Positions 50,569 to 59,853 of a DNA stretch of 64,000 nt are shown piece by piece. The stretch covers positions 23,287 to 87,286 of the forward strand of contig NZ_NQKW01000010.1 of the NCBI RefSeq assembly GCF_002252625.1, written 5' to 3'. The position numbers and the translations under genes were made by a program. Positions within the stretch are counted from its first letter, which is position 1. The number at the start of each line of letters is the position of its first letter. This DNA comes from Synechococcus sp. 1G10 (GTDB taxonomy: Bacteria; Cyanobacteriota; Cyanobacteriia; PCC-6307; Cyanobiaceae). The notes beneath the pieces are model-generated. The model worked only from the letters and a program-made list of their open reading frames with translations. It did no database searches and had not been told where the DNA came from.

Positions 50569-51084
50569 TCAGTGCACCGGTGGATCGCCGGGGTGCCCCT
50601 GAAGCGGCGACTCTGGTGGCACCAGCGGCTCAGGCAGCGGCCCCTGCTCGGGCAGATCCTCCCCACGGGCCGCCAGATCGGCCAGCAGCCAGTTCACCGC
50701 CGTGGCCCGGCGTGTGCGGCGCGGCACCAGCTCGCCGATCCGGTAGCCGGCGAAGCCGAGCTGGCCTTTGAGCAACTGCTTGTGCTCCGCGGGGATGGAG
50801 CGGGTCAGGCGCACGCTGGCGGGGCGCGTGGCGATCAGCTCCGGTGCCTGAGGGAAGGCCTCGGCCCAGGCGTTCGGCGTGGCTGGTGTGGCCAGCCAGG
50901 GCTCGCTGGTGCTTGTCTTGTTCACAGGATCGCTGACCGCTCCGGCCTGGGGCCGATAGCCCAGCCGCCGCCAGATCAGCTCACAGACGAAGCGGTCGCT
51001 GAGGCGGTCATCCAGGATCATCATCAACAGAGCGCGGCTGAGGGGCTGGGGATCTGGGCCGCCCTCCGGCTGCGACGCTGACAT
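50569..51084 (-). CDS. DUF1823 family protein
   Basis: From ATG 51084 (MSASQPEGG) the 171-residue product matches the cyanobacterial/plastid DUF1823 family: LSRALLMMILDDRLSDRFV, LIATRPASVRLTRSIPAEHKQLLKGQLGF and RRTRRATAVNWLLADL. The function is unknown. Its start lies back-to-back with dusB inside a shared palindrome (CATGGCCATG, 51082-51091), so the two 5' ends overlap. The Pro-rich tail is low-complexity. The gap 50410-50568 contains nothing I recognise. Confidence 0.82.
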   Translation of the reverse strand: MSASQPEGGPDPQPLSRALLMMILDDRLSDRFVCELIWRRLGYRPQAGAVSDPVNKTSTSEPWLATPATPNAWAEAFPQAPELIATRPASVRLTRSIPAEHKQLLKGQLGFAGYRIGELVPRRTRRATAVNWLLADLAARGEDLPEQGPLPEPLVPPESPLQGHPGDPPVH

Positions 51085-52108
51085 GGCCATGGCTTTCAGC
51101 TTCTTCAACGATGCACCCCTGAGCCTGCCGGGTCGCGGAACGCCGCGGAGCCTGCGCTGCCGGGTGCTGCAGTCACCCCTGGCCGGCGTGAGCGACCGCA
51201 TCTTCCGTGGCTTCGTGCGCCGCTGGGCGCCCGATGCCCTGCTCTTCACCGAGATGGTCAACGCCACCAGCCTGGAGCTGGGCCACGGCAGCGACAAGAT
51301 GGCGGGACTGGGGGCTGAAACCGGGCCGATCGCCGTTCAACTGTTCGACCACCGGCCCGGTGCGATGGCGGAGGCGGCCCGGCGGGCCGAGGGGGAAGGC
51401 GCCTTCCTGATCGACATCAACATGGGTTGCCCGGTGCGCAAGATCGCCCGCAAGGGAGGCGGCAGCGGGCTGCTGCGCGACCCCGCCCTGGCCTGCCGGA
51501 TCGTCGAGGCCGTAAGCGCGGCCGTCACGGTTCCGGTCACCGTCAAGACCAGGCTGGGCTGGTGCGGCGACTCCTCCGATCCGGTGGGCTTCGCCCTGGC
51601 CCTGCAGGCGGCTGGAGCCCAGGCCCTGACCCTGCATGGCCGCACCCGCGAGCAGGGATTCTCCGGATCAGCCGACTGGGACGCCATCGCCCGGGTGAAG
51701 CAGGTCCTCTCCATTCCCCTGATCGCCAACGGCGACATCACCGGCCCCGAGCAGGCCCTCGACTGCCTGGAGCGCACCGGCGCCGACGGCGTGATGGTGG
51801 GCAGGGGCACACTCGGAGCCCCCTGGCTGGTGGGCCGCATCGACGCCGCCCTGAGCGGCAGGCCGCTGCCGCCGCTTCCGGGCACCCCTGAACGGCTTGC
51901 CCTGGCACGGGAGCACCTGGAGGCCCTGGTGGCGGCCCGGGGCGAGCAGGGGCTGCTGATCGCGCGCAAGCACCTGGGCTGGACCTGCCAGGGCTTTGCC
52001 GGCGCCGCCCGGCTGCGCCATCAGCTGATGCGGGCACCCAGTCCATCGGCGGCGCTGGAGCTGCTGGCCGGAGCTGGGCAGATGCGCTTCTCGAAGTCGC
52101 AGGAGTAG
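51083..52108 (+). CDS. dusB: tRNA-dihydrouridine synthase (DusB-type)
   Basis: 341 residues of the Dus TIM barrel: VLQSPLAGVSDRIFRGFV (FMN site), the catalytic Cys in NMGCPVRKIARKGGGSGLL, TLHGRTREQGFSG, and ADGVMVGRGTLGAPWL. It reduces specific uridines in tRNA D-loops using NADPH. ATGs at 51083 and 51089 both serve. Its last 88 bases overlap the convergent DUF4079 gene. Confidence 0.95.
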   Translation: MAMAFSFFNDAPLSLPGRGTPRSLRCRVLQSPLAGVSDRIFRGFVRRWAPDALLFTEMVNATSLELGHGSDKMAGLGAETGPIAVQLFDHRPGAMAEAARRAEGEGAFLIDINMGCPVRKIARKGGGSGLLRDPALACRIVEAVSAAVTVPVTVKTRLGWCGDSSDPVGFALALQAAGAQALTLHGRTREQGFSGSADWDAIARVKQVLSIPLIANGDITGPEQALDCLERTGADGVMVGRGTLGAPWLVGRIDAALSGRPLPPLPGTPERLALAREHLEALVAARGEQGLLIARKHLGWTCQGFAGAARLRHQLMRAPSPSAALELLAGAGQMRFSKSQE

Positions 52109-52764
52109 ATCGCCGACCTCTGCCAGCTCACCGGAATTTCAAGCAGGTCGCGGCTGCCGGTGATCGCCTGAACCGCCAGCAGCACCGCCACCAGGATGTT
52201 CACGCTCACGTGCAGGCGACGCATCTTCAGGGAGCGGAAGATCTCCGGCTTGGCCGACATCGAGAACAGCATCAAGCCGGTGAGCAGCACACCACTCCAG
52301 TAATGGGAGGCCCAGAACGCACCCTCGAACGGGTTATCACTCAGGCGCCAGATCTCCGGCTGACTGCCCAGCCCCAGCAGACCCGCCCAGGTGAGCAGCG
52401 CGAAGCAGGCCCGCAGGTTGGTGGACTTCACCCGCCAGAGGGCCAGCAGGCTGGCGAAGGTGCCCGCGCTCACCACCAGCAGCAGAGCCAGGCGCTGGAC
52501 GCCACCGGCGAAAGGGGGCTCGGGCGTGATGAATTTGCTGGTGAAGGAGTAGATCAGGGCCACCAGCACCGCCACCACCATCCCCCCGGTCAGCCAGCGA
52601 CCGTGATCGGCGTGCTCCACCCCCACCGTGGGCGGCTGGGGGTGGATCTTCAGCCGACGCTCCCTGGCCAGGATTCCCAGGCGAATGGTCGCCCCCACCA
52701 CCGGATACACGAACAGAATCACCAGGACCGGGTGGAGCAGGGCGAACCAGTCGATTGGATTCAT
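52021..52764 (-). CDS. DUF4079 family membrane protein
   Basis: 247 residues with about six hydrophobic helices in an arrangement like cytochrome b561-type four-helix proteins: conserved His in FALLHPVLVILF, and HYWSGVLLTGLMLF and LHVSVNILVAVLLAVQAITGSRDLL. The family is DUF4079, common in cyanobacteria; haem binding is possible from the paired His but not shown. It is coupled to cobI by ATGA. The poorly conserved C-terminal tail overlaps dusB by 88 bases. Confidence 0.82.
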   Translation of the reverse strand: MNPIDWFALLHPVLVILFVYPVVGATIRLGILARERRLKIHPQPPTVGVEHADHGRWLTGGMVVAVLVALIYSFTSKFITPEPPFAGGVQRLALLLVVSAGTFASLLALWRVKSTNLRACFALLTWAGLLGLGSQPEIWRLSDNPFEGAFWASHYWSGVLLTGLMLFSMSAKPEIFRSLKMRRLHVSVNILVAVLLAVQAITGSRDLLEIPVSWQRSAIYSCDFEKRICPAPASSSSAADGLGARIS

Positions 52765-53633
52765 GGGCCTCCAGGCGGTTCACTCAGGCAAGCATCCTGG
52801 CCGTGATCAGCCCAGGCCGCCCCGGTGTCGGGGAGCACCTCGGGCCAGCCGCAGCGGATCAGCAGCAGGGAGAAGTACGAGGAGGCTCCATCGCCATCGG
52901 ACGGCACCGCCGAGGCCGGCGCCACCGTCTGCTCGGGCCAGCCCACCCGGCGGGCGAAGAGGGCACCCTCCAGCAGCCCCATTCGATCCAGCAGGGGCCG
53001 CACCCAGCTCCAGCGGGCACCCAGCTTGAGCAGGGCCAGCACCGGCCGCTGGCCTTCAGGGCCTGCCAGAGCAGTCTCAAGCAGCGCCTGCAGTTCGGCG
53101 GGATCATCCGGGGTGGGCAGCACCTGCAGGGTCTGGCGCTGCAGGGCCAGGGGCCAGGCGCCCGCCGCCGCCGCCGCCGAAGCCGCTGTGATCCCGGGGA
53201 TCAGGCGCAGCGGACAGCCCGGGTGGCGCTCCAGCAGCTCGAGCAGCACGTAGGAGGCACTGGCGAACAGGGAGACATCGCCCTCACACAGCAGCACCAC
53301 CCGCTGGCCGGCCGCCACCTCCATGGCCAGGGCCTCGGCGGCCTGGCGCCAGGCGCGGCGGCGCGGGGCCGGCTCCACCACCATCGGAAACAGCAGCGGC
53401 AGGCGCCGCTGCTGCTGCCTCAGCCAGGGAGAGACGATCCGGGCGGCCATCCCCTCGGCCTCCAGCCGCGCCACCGGGTAAGCCACCACATCGGCCGCCT
53501 GGATTGCCCGCACCGCCGCCACGGTGCAGAGCTCGGGGTCCCCGGGGCCGACCCCCACCAGCACCAGACCCGGGCCGGAGTCCGAACCGGAGGCTGAGTC
53601 CAGCACCGAGGCTGCTTCAAAGCGATCGATCAC
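52761..53633 (-). CDS. cobI: Precorrin-2 C20-methyltransferase
   Basis: A tetrapyrrole methylase of 290 residues from GTG at 53633. The SAM-binding start LVLVGVGPGDPELCTVAAV and VVLLCEGDVSLFASASYV plus LIPGITAASAAAAA are typical of CobI/CbiL. It methylates C20 of precorrin-2 in cobalamin (pseudo-B12) synthesis. The frame stays open far upstream, but that part is antisense to mtnD. It is coupled by ATGA to the DUF4079 gene. Confidence 0.9.
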   Translation of the reverse strand: MIDRFEAASVLDSASGSDSGPGLVLVGVGPGDPELCTVAAVRAIQAADVVAYPVARLEAEGMAARIVSPWLRQQQRRLPLLFPMVVEPAPRRRAWRQAAEALAMEVAAGQRVVLLCEGDVSLFASASYVLLELLERHPGCPLRLIPGITAASAAAAAGAWPLALQRQTLQVLPTPDDPAELQALLETALAGPEGQRPVLALLKLGARWSWVRPLLDRMGLLEGALFARRVGWPEQTVAPASAVPSDGDGASSYFSLLLIRCGWPEVLPDTGAAWADHGQDACLSEPPGGP

Positions 53634-53705
53634 AGGGGTGCTCCTGGCGGCGCCTGCCAGCACGCTTTCTAGGCTGAAGAGCGATCCCCTCGCCGCTGCG
53701 CCGCC

Positions 53706-54272
53706 GTGAGCCGCCTGCAGATCCACCCCGTCAATCCGCCAACGCCAGGCCAGAGCAGCCCGGCGAGTGCCCCGTTCAGCAGCGACGACGGCGAGGTGAT
53801 CGCGGCCGAGCTGGCCGCCCGAGGCCTGCGCTTCGAGCGCTGGCCGACCCGGGGTGAGCTGGCGGACGGCGCCGATCAGGAGGCCATCCTCAGCGCCTAT
53901 GCCAGCGAGGTCGCCCGCATCCAGTCTCAGGGGGCCTACCCCAGGGTCGATGCGATCCGGCTCGGCCCGGACCACCCGGAGCGGCAGGCCCTGCGGCAGA
54001 AGTTCCTGGCCGAGCACACCCACGCCGAAGACGAGGTGCGCTTCTTCGTGGAGGGGCAGGGGCTGTTCTGCCTCCACATCAGTGAGGAGGTGCTGCAGGT
54101 CCTCTGCACCAGCGGCGACCTGATCAGCGTGCCCGCCGGCACCCGCCACTGGTTCGACATGGGCGCGGCCCCCCACTTCACCGCCCTGCGCTTCTTCAAT
54201 AACCCCGACGGCTGGGTGGCCCGGTTCACCGGCGATGACATCGCCTCCCACTTCCCCCTGCTCGACCCCTAA
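53706..54272 (+). CDS. mtnD: Acireductone dioxygenase
   Basis: 188 residues of the ARD cupin. The metal set is seen as HTHAEDEVRFFVEG (His, His, Glu) with the fourth His in PAGTRHWFDMG. It converts acireductone to the methionine precursor with Fe, or off-pathway with Ni. Starts with GTG at 53706. The N-terminal 28 residues are Pro/Ser-rich and not part of the fold. mtnB and mtnC lie 8 kb downstream. Its stop overlaps the convergent miaE stop by four bases. Confidence 0.94.
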   Translation: MSRLQIHPVNPPTPGQSSPASAPFSSDDGEVIAAELAARGLRFERWPTRGELADGADQEAILSAYASEVARIQSQGAYPRVDAIRLGPDHPERQALRQKFLAEHTHAEDEVRFFVEGQGLFCLHISEEVLQVLCTSGDLISVPAGTRHWFDMGAAPHFTALRFFNNPDGWVARFTGDDIASHFPLLDP

Positions 54273-54874
54273 CTGTGCATCCGGGGCTGGGGGTGGAGCT
54301 GGGCCAGCAGCTCGGCTTCCCGGGCGGCCAGCTGCTCCAGCCGCTCCATCACCACAGATCGGGGCCAGCGGCGCTCACACAGCACCCAGTAAAGGCCGAA
54401 GTGACGCGCCTCACTGGCCAGCAACTCCCCATAAAGCTGCCGCAGCTCAGGGTCAGGGCTGTGGGCCGCCAGCAGGGCCATGCGTTCGTGACTGCGGGCT
54501 TCGATCAACCCCGCCACCAGAAAGCTGTCGAGCATGCGCTCCGGTTCCGGGCGCCGCACCAGCTTGGCGAGGGCCGCGCCGTAAGGGGGCGCCGCCAGCG
54601 GACGCAGGGCCTGACCCCGGCTCCCCAGCAGAGCCAGCACCCGCTCGAAATGCTCCAGCTCCTCCCGCGCCAGGGGGCTGAGAGCCGCTGCCAGGGCCTC
54701 GTCGGAGGGGTAGCGGAACATCAGCTGCAGGGCCGCCCCGGCCGCCTTGCGCTCGCAGTGGGCGTGATCGATCAGCAGTTCGAGCGGATGGGCCAGGGCC
54801 TGCTCCAGCCACTCGGGGCCGGTGGGCGCCGCCAGCCAGCGCACCCGTGCCACCGCAGCCGCCGGGGCAGTCAC
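54269..54874 (-). CDS. miaE: tRNA 2-methylthio-N6-isopentenyl-A37 hydroxylase MiaE
   Basis: 201 residues of a ferritin-like di-iron fold. Ligands can be read in [26 protein letters not shown] and [10 protein letters not shown]. It hydroxylates the isopentenyl group of ms2i6A37 in tRNAs reading U-initial codons. Starts with GTG that overlaps the aroQ stop (GTGA), so it is cotranscribed with aroQ. Confidence 0.92.
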   Translation of the reverse strand: MTAPAAAVARVRWLAAPTGPEWLEQALAHPLELLIDHAHCERKAAGAALQLMFRYPSDEALAAALSPLAREELEHFERVLALLGSRGQALRPLAAPPYGAALAKLVRRPEPERMLDSFLVAGLIEARSHERMALLAAHSPDPELRQLYGELLASEARHFGLYWVLCERRWPRSVVMERLEQLAAREAELLAQLHPQPRMHS

Positions 54875-55311
54875 GGGCGGCTGCGCAGGTGGTCGAGCAG
54901 GCCTTCGAGAGCCAGCCGGTAGCTGGTGGGCCCGAAGCCGCAGATCACGCCCACGGCGCGGTCGGCGAGGAAGGAGTGATGGCGGAAGGGTTCGCGGGCA
55001 TGGGTGTTGCTCAGGTGCAGTTCCACGTAGGGGATGGCCACGGCCAGCAGGGCATCGCGCAGGGCGATGGAGGTGTGGGTGTAGGCGGCGGCATTGATCA
55101 GGATGCCGGAGCTCTGGCCGCGAGCCTCCTGGATGCGGTCCACCAGGGCTCCTTCGTGGTTGCTCTGGAACCAGGCCAGCTCAACACCCAGCGCCATGGC
55201 CCGCTCAGTGAGGTCGTCGCGGATGGCCTCAAGGCTTGAGGTGCCGTAAAGACCAGGCTCGCGGCTGCCCAGCAGGTTCAGATTCGGACCATTGAGGACG
55301 AGCAGCTGCAT
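54871..55311 (-). CDS. aroQ: Type II 3-dehydroquinate dehydratase
   Basis: 146 residues of the dodecameric shikimate-pathway enzyme. Motifs: [18 protein letters not shown] with the catalytic Tyr, [18 protein letters not shown], and [17 protein letters not shown] with the catalytic His. It dehydrates 3-dehydroquinate. It lies upstream of and coupled to miaE; two tRNA genes are divergent from it. Confidence 0.97.
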   Translation of the reverse strand: MQLLVLNGPNLNLLGSREPGLYGTSSLEAIRDDLTERAMALGVELAWFQSNHEGALVDRIQEARGQSSGILINAAAYTHTSIALRDALLAVAIPYVELHLSNTHAREPFRHHSFLADRAVGVICGFGPTSYRLALEGLLDHLRSRP

Positions 55312-55348
55312 GAGGGAGGTCGGCTGGTAAGTTGTCGAGGTGTGGTTC

Positions 55349-55430
55349 GGGTCGGTGCCCGAGTGGTTAATGGGGGCGGACTGTAAATCCGCTGGCTCTG
55401 CCTACGTTGGTTCAAATCCAACCCGGCCCA
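55349..55430 (+). tRNA. tRNA-Tyr (anticodon GUA)
   Basis: An 82-base tRNA with a long variable arm as expected of tRNA-Tyr. Acceptor GGGTCGG pairs with CCGGCCC, anticodon arm GCGGA-CTGTAAA-TCCGC gives GTA, T arm GTTGG-TTCAAAT-CCAAC. Discriminator A; CCA not encoded. tRNA-Thr follows 11 bases later. Confidence 0.97.
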
Positions 55431-55441
55431 CCTTTCCACAT

Positions 55442-55513
<72 letters not shown>

Positions 55514-55629
55514 TTTCAACTCACCGTTGTGCTGCTTTTTCTGCAGCTGATTCTGGCCTGTTGATGAATACCAAGGCTGCTGGACTCTCTTCTCAATCTG
55601 GGCGCTGATACATCTCGATCCGTCGTCGC

Positions 55630-55650
55630 GGCCAGACTCCGTCTCTGGCC
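55630..55650. promoter_or_regulatory. Inverted repeat in the leader of the aldehyde dehydrogenase gene
   Basis: GGCCAGA (55630-55636) and TCTGGCC (55644-55650) form a perfect seven-base stem with a seven-base loop, ending 27 bases before the gene's ATG. GGCCAGACT also recurs directly at 55647. It may be an operator or a leader hairpin; no T-run follows, so it is not a terminator. Confidence 0.35.
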
Positions 55651-55677
55651 AGACTTGATCTGATTGCCCCCCAGTCG

Positions 55678-57135
55678 ATGAGCCAGACCTCCATTTCCCC
55701 CTCCGCCACCGCTGCTGGCGCAGGCGGGCCCGATGACCCCAGCGGGCAGTTCTCGACAACCGCCCTGAGGGAGCTGGTGAGTTCGGGGACCACCAGGCCG
55801 CTCGCCTGGCGTCGTGCCCAGCTCCAGGCGCTCGACTCACTGCTCGCGGAAAACGAGCCAGCCATCATCGAGGCGCTGAACGCCGATCTCGGCAAACCGC
55901 CGGTGGAGGCTTATTTCGAAGTAGTGGCCGTGCGGCAGGAGCTCCGCCTGGCCCAGCAGAAGCTGAAGCGCTGGATGGCGCCGCGGCCAGTTGCCGTTCC
56001 CCTCTCCCAGCGGCCCGGAAGGGCGGAGCTGGTGGCTGAACCGCTCGGCTGCGTGCTGATCATCGGCCCGTGGAACTATCCCTTCTCGCTCACGCTCCAG
56101 CCCCTGGTGAGCGCCCTGGCGGCGGGCAACACCGCCGTGCTCAAGCCCTCGGAGCAAGCGCCCCACACCTCCGCTCTGATCGCCCGGCTGGCGGGCCGCC
56201 ACCTCGATCCCCAGGTGGTCGTGGTGCGGGAGGGCGGCGCCGAGGTGGCTGGCGAACTGCTCGATCTCCCCTTCGATCACATCTTCTTCACCGGCGGCGG
56301 CCGGGTGGGCCGGCTGGTGATGGCAGCAGCGGCCCGGAATCTGACGCCGGTGACCCTCGAGCTTGGAGGGCGCAGCCCGGCGATCGTGCTGGCCGATGCT
56401 GATCTGGAGGTGTCCGCTCGGCGGCTGGCCTGGGGCAAGGGACTCAATGCCGGGCAGACCTGCATCGCCCCCGACCACCTGCTGGTGGAGGAAAGGGTAC
56501 GGCCGGCCCTGATCGAGCGGCTGCGGGGTGAATTCCAGCGGGCCTACGGAGACGATCCCCTCGCCTCCCCCGACCTGGCCCGAATCATCAACCAGGCCCA
56601 GTTCGAGCGGCTGCTGGCCCTGCTGGAGGGCGCCAGGCGGGATGGCCGGGTGCTCAGCGGTGGCCAGGTGGATCCCCAGACCCGCCGGATCGCTCCCACC
56701 TTGATTGCCTGCGAACCTGCCTCCGAACTCCTCTCCGGCATCAACGATCCGCTCCTGGCCGGCGAGCTGTTCGGCCCCTTGTTGCCAGTGGTCAGCATCA
56801 TGAGGCTGAACGAGGCCATCGACCTGATCCGCCAAGGACCCAAACCGCTGGCTCTCTACCTGTTCAGCCGCAGCCGCACGGCCCAGGACCAGGTGCTGGC
56901 CAGCACCAGTTCCGGCGGCGTCTGCCTCAACGACGTGGTGATGCAGGTGGGGGTGCCTGAGCTGCCCTTCGGTGGTGTCGGAGAGAGCGGCATGGGCCGC
57001 TACCACGGCCAGGCGGGCTTCGACACGTTCTCGCACCTGCGCAGCGTGCTGCGCCGACCCTTCGGCTTCGATCTGCCCTTCCGCTACCCGCCCTACGGAG
57101 ATCGGCTCAGCCTGATCAAGCGGCTGCTGGGCTGA
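55678..57135 (+). CDS. Class 3-type NAD(P)-dependent aldehyde dehydrogenase
   Basis: 485 residues. Motifs: GPWNYPFSLTLQPLV, FTGGGRVGRLVMAAA (cofactor loop), ELGGRSPAIV with the base Glu, catalytic Cys in NAGQTCIAPD, and the C-terminal FGGVGESGMGRYHG. This subfamily acts on medium- or long-chain fatty aldehydes and related compounds; cyanobacterial members have been linked to fatty-aldehyde and apocarotenal oxidation. No catalytic residue is missing. The last 15 residues are hydrophobic-basic, possibly a membrane-association tail. Confidence 0.93.
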   Translation: MSQTSISPSATAAGAGGPDDPSGQFSTTALRELVSSGTTRPLAWRRAQLQALDSLLAENEPAIIEALNADLGKPPVEAYFEVVAVRQELRLAQQKLKRWMAPRPVAVPLSQRPGRAELVAEPLGCVLIIGPWNYPFSLTLQPLVSALAAGNTAVLKPSEQAPHTSALIARLAGRHLDPQVVVVREGGAEVAGELLDLPFDHIFFTGGGRVGRLVMAAAARNLTPVTLELGGRSPAIVLADADLEVSARRLAWGKGLNAGQTCIAPDHLLVEERVRPALIERLRGEFQRAYGDDPLASPDLARIINQAQFERLLALLEGARRDGRVLSGGQVDPQTRRIAPTLIACEPASELLSGINDPLLAGELFGPLLPVVSIMRLNEAIDLIRQGPKPLALYLFSRSRTAQDQVLASTSSGGVCLNDVVMQVGVPELPFGGVGESGMGRYHGQAGFDTFSHLRSVLRRPFGFDLPFRYPPYGDRLSLIKRLLG

Positions 57136-57227
57136 GTGCCGAAACGAAGTGGGCCGGGGCTGGAGATGAAGCGGGGGCTGGCGTTCCGGGGAGGTCTCCG
57201 TAAGGTTCACCCAGCCGAACGCCTTCC

Positions 57228-58334
57228 ATGAGCAGCTCGCAACCCTTGCGCCGTGTCCTGGCCGCCCTGGTCCTGGCCCTGGTTCTGCCCTTGCCTGCCC
57301 TGGCGGCCCCCCAACACGTGGTCAAGTCGGGGGAAACCCTCTCGGAGATCGCCGAGCGCTACGACGTATCGGTGCAGAAGCTGATGCAACTCAACGGCAT
57401 CAAGGATCCCGATCTGGTCGAGGCTGGCACCAAGCTCAAGCTGCCCGATGGGGCCAAGCCAGCGCCGCGGGCCGGTTCGGGTTCTTCAGGGACCGGCAGC
57501 CACACCGTCAGCGCCGGTGAAACCCTCTCAGAGATCGCTGAGCGCTATGGCCTTTCAGTGCAGAGGCTGATGGAGCTCAATGGCCTCAAGGAGGAGGATC
57601 TGCTGCAGGTGGGGCAACGCCTGAAGGTGCCCCCGGCGAAGAACGCGGCCAAGCCCACCAAACCCACCAAGCCCGCCGCCAAGCCAGCGCCCCCCGCGGC
57701 GGCAGGAGCGAAGGCCGCTCGGGTGCACGTAGTCAAATCCGGTGAAACCCTCTCGGAGATCTCCGAGCGCTACGACGTGCCGGTGGCCCGGCTGGTGAGT
57801 CTGAACAAACTCGAAGCTCCCGAAAACCTGCAGGTGGGCACAAAGCTCAGCCTTGGGCCCGCCAGCGGAACCCCAGCCACCCAACCAGCAGCTGCCAAAC
57901 CTGCAGCAGCCAAACCAGCGCCGGCTAAGCCAGCCGCCACCAAACCAGAGCCAAAACCAGCGCCGAATCCGCCCGAGCAAACCAAGCAACCAGAGCCCCA
58001 GGCCAAACCGGCCACCACACCTGCGGCTGCAGCCAAACCCGCTGCTGTGCAGCCCAAGCCCCAACCCAAGCCCGACCCCAGCAACACCGCCGCCCCGGAC
58101 TGGCGCACCTACGGTCCGCTGCAGGTGGATTTCTCCAACTTGCGGCCGATGGGCGGCAGCCAGGTGGCTCCGGCTCTCAACAGCGGCGGGCAGCCGGTGT
58201 TCGTGGCGATCAACTGCGCCGCCCGCAAGATCAATGCCACCGGCGCCGCGGGCGCCTGGACCACCTGGGAAGATCCCACCACCGATTACGAGGAGCAGCT
58301 GATCAAGGACGTCTGCAAGCAGACCTCAGGCTGA
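57228..58334 (+). CDS. Secreted triple-LysM protein with Pro/Ala/Lys-rich linker
   Basis: 368 residues. A signal peptide (RRVLAALVLALVLPLPALAA, cleavage near residue 27) is followed by three LysM repeats (about 29-72, 88-131 and 163-207), each with VKSGETLSEI or VSAGETLSEI and ERYDV/ERYGL. A linker of about 80 residues, mainly P, A and K, leads to an 80-residue C-terminal domain (YGPLQVDFSNLRPMGG ... VFVAINCAARKINATG) with a pair of Cys that could form a disulfide. LysM repeats bind peptidoglycan, so it is a periplasmic wall protein; the last domain is not recognised. Confidence 0.85.
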   Translation: MSSSQPLRRVLAALVLALVLPLPALAAPQHVVKSGETLSEIAERYDVSVQKLMQLNGIKDPDLVEAGTKLKLPDGAKPAPRAGSGSSGTGSHTVSAGETLSEIAERYGLSVQRLMELNGLKEEDLLQVGQRLKVPPAKNAAKPTKPTKPAAKPAPPAAAGAKAARVHVVKSGETLSEISERYDVPVARLVSLNKLEAPENLQVGTKLSLGPASGTPATQPAAAKPAAAKPAPAKPAATKPEPKPAPNPPEQTKQPEPQAKPATTPAAAAKPAAVQPKPQPKPDPSNTAAPDWRTYGPLQVDFSNLRPMGGSQVAPALNSGGQPVFVAINCAARKINATGAAGAWTTWEDPTTDYEEQLIKDVCKQTSG

Positions 58335-58354
58335 AGCTCAACCCAGCTGCGCAG

Positions 58355-59848
58355 TCAGGCCGCCCAGCGCAGGGGCCAGGGCTGGCTGAGGTAGTGACGT
58401 CCAGCGGTGCGCAGCCACAGACGCTGGCTGCCGTCGTCGCTTTCGCTGATCAGCTCCTCCTGCACCAGACGGCGAGTCAGCCATCCCCAGCGCTGCTCAT
58501 CGCCGGCATGGGCCTGCTCCAGGGCCCCGGCCAGCCGGCGCAGATCCACCCCGTCCTTCTGAGCCAGGGCCTCCAGCACCCGCGCCGCATCCAGCGACCA
58601 GTCGCTGATCGAGCGGGGCCGCCGGCAGACATCGCAGCGGCCACAGGGCGGCACCAATTCCCCCACCGTCAGCAGCAGGGCCTGTTCACGGCAGCCGCTG
58701 CCCTCCGCCACGGCCTCCATCCGCCGCAGCTGCTGCTGGGCGATGTCACGGCGCGGGCGCTCCTGGTCCTGGAGTTCCGGACTCATCTGCCGCGCCGAGG
58801 CCCGCATCGCCCAGCCCAGGGAGAGCCGATCAGCCGGATCGAACAGCACCAGGCAGCGGGCGGGAAGCCCGTCACGGCCGGCCCGGCCCGACTCCTGCAG
58901 ATACCCCTCGGCGCTGGCGGGCAGATCGAGGTGCAGCACCAGGCCCACATCCGGCCGGTCCACCCCCATCCCGAAGGCCACGGTGGCCACCAGCACCGGC
59001 GTCGGACTCTCCTGGAAATGCTCCAGGGCCAGCTGGCGACTCTCGGGGTCCATGCCCGCGTGGTACGCGATCGCCTCACGGCCAGCGGCAGAAAGGCGGG
59101 CGGCCCAGTGCTCCACCGAGCGGCGGGTGCGCGCGTAGATCAACACGGCACCCCGCGCCCGCTCCAGCGCCTCCAGCACCAGGGCCATGGGGTCCTCTGG
59201 ACGCCGCTCCATGGCATAGGTCAGGTTGGAGCGCCTGGCTGAACGCACCTGCACCAGGGGACGCCGCAACTGCAGCAGGCGGATGATGTCGGCGCGCACC
59301 CGGGGGGCCGCCGTGGCACTGAGGGCGACCAGCGGCACCCCGGGGCAGAGGCTGCGCAACTGACCCAGCCGCCGGTAATCGGGCCGGAAGTCGTGGCCCC
59401 AGGCACTGATGCAATGGGCCTCATCCACCGCCAGGGCCACCAGGCGCCCCTGCTCCAGCACCTCCTCCAGCAACTGGCGGGTGGCCTCGGCCTGCAGACG
59501 CTCCGGAGCCAGGTAGAGCACCCGCAGACGATTCTCCTCCAGGCGGCGCAGCAGGGCACGGCGGCTGGGCAGATCCAGGCCCTGGTGCAGGCTGGCCGCC
59601 GGGATGCCCCGCCGTTGCAGCTGGCTCACCTGGTCCTGCATCAGGGCCACCAGGGGGGAGACCACCAGCACCAGGCCCTGCCGTACCAGGGCCGGCAGTT
59701 GAAAACACAACGACTTACCAGCACCGGTGGGCATCACCGCCAGGCAATCCTGACCGGAGAGCAACGACTCCACCACCTGCCGCTGCCCCGGGCGGAAGGC
59801 GGTCCACCCGAAATGACGCTGGAGCTCCGATTCGAGCGGATCCGTCAT
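58355..59848 (-). CDS. recQ: ATP-dependent DNA helicase RecQ
   Basis: 497 residues of a RecQ helicase: Walker A MPTGAGKSLCF, DEAHCIS box, VALSATA, the helicase C-terminal VATVAFGMGVD and QESGRAGRDG, then zinc-binding cysteines in GCREQALL and CGRCDVCR. The usual RQC winged helix is short and no HRDC domain is seen, so it is a compact form. It unwinds DNA in recombination repair. It starts five bases after the upstream gene of unknown function. Confidence 0.94.
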   Translation of the reverse strand: MTDPLESELQRHFGWTAFRPGQRQVVESLLSGQDCLAVMPTGAGKSLCFQLPALVRQGLVLVVSPLVALMQDQVSQLQRRGIPAASLHQGLDLPSRRALLRRLEENRLRVLYLAPERLQAEATRQLLEEVLEQGRLVALAVDEAHCISAWGHDFRPDYRRLGQLRSLCPGVPLVALSATAAPRVRADIIRLLQLRRPLVQVRSARRSNLTYAMERRPEDPMALVLEALERARGAVLIYARTRRSVEHWAARLSAAGREAIAYHAGMDPESRQLALEHFQESPTPVLVATVAFGMGVDRPDVGLVLHLDLPASAEGYLQESGRAGRDGLPARCLVLFDPADRLSLGWAMRASARQMSPELQDQERPRRDIAQQQLRRMEAVAEGSGCREQALLLTVGELVPPCGRCDVCRRPRSISDWSLDAARVLEALAQKDGVDLRRLAGALEQAHAGDEQRWGWLTRRLVQEELISESDDGSQRLWLRTAGRHYLSQPWPLRWAA

Positions 59849-59853
59849 GGCGC

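Noticed and set aside
55837..57210. 457-codon minus-strand open frame across the aldehyde dehydrogenase gene
   Set aside because: Mirror of a certain gene; no motif.
57880..58090. Possible DNA tandem repeat in the LysM gene
   Set aside because: It is the Pro/Ala/Lys-rich linker; the unit length varies and codons differ.
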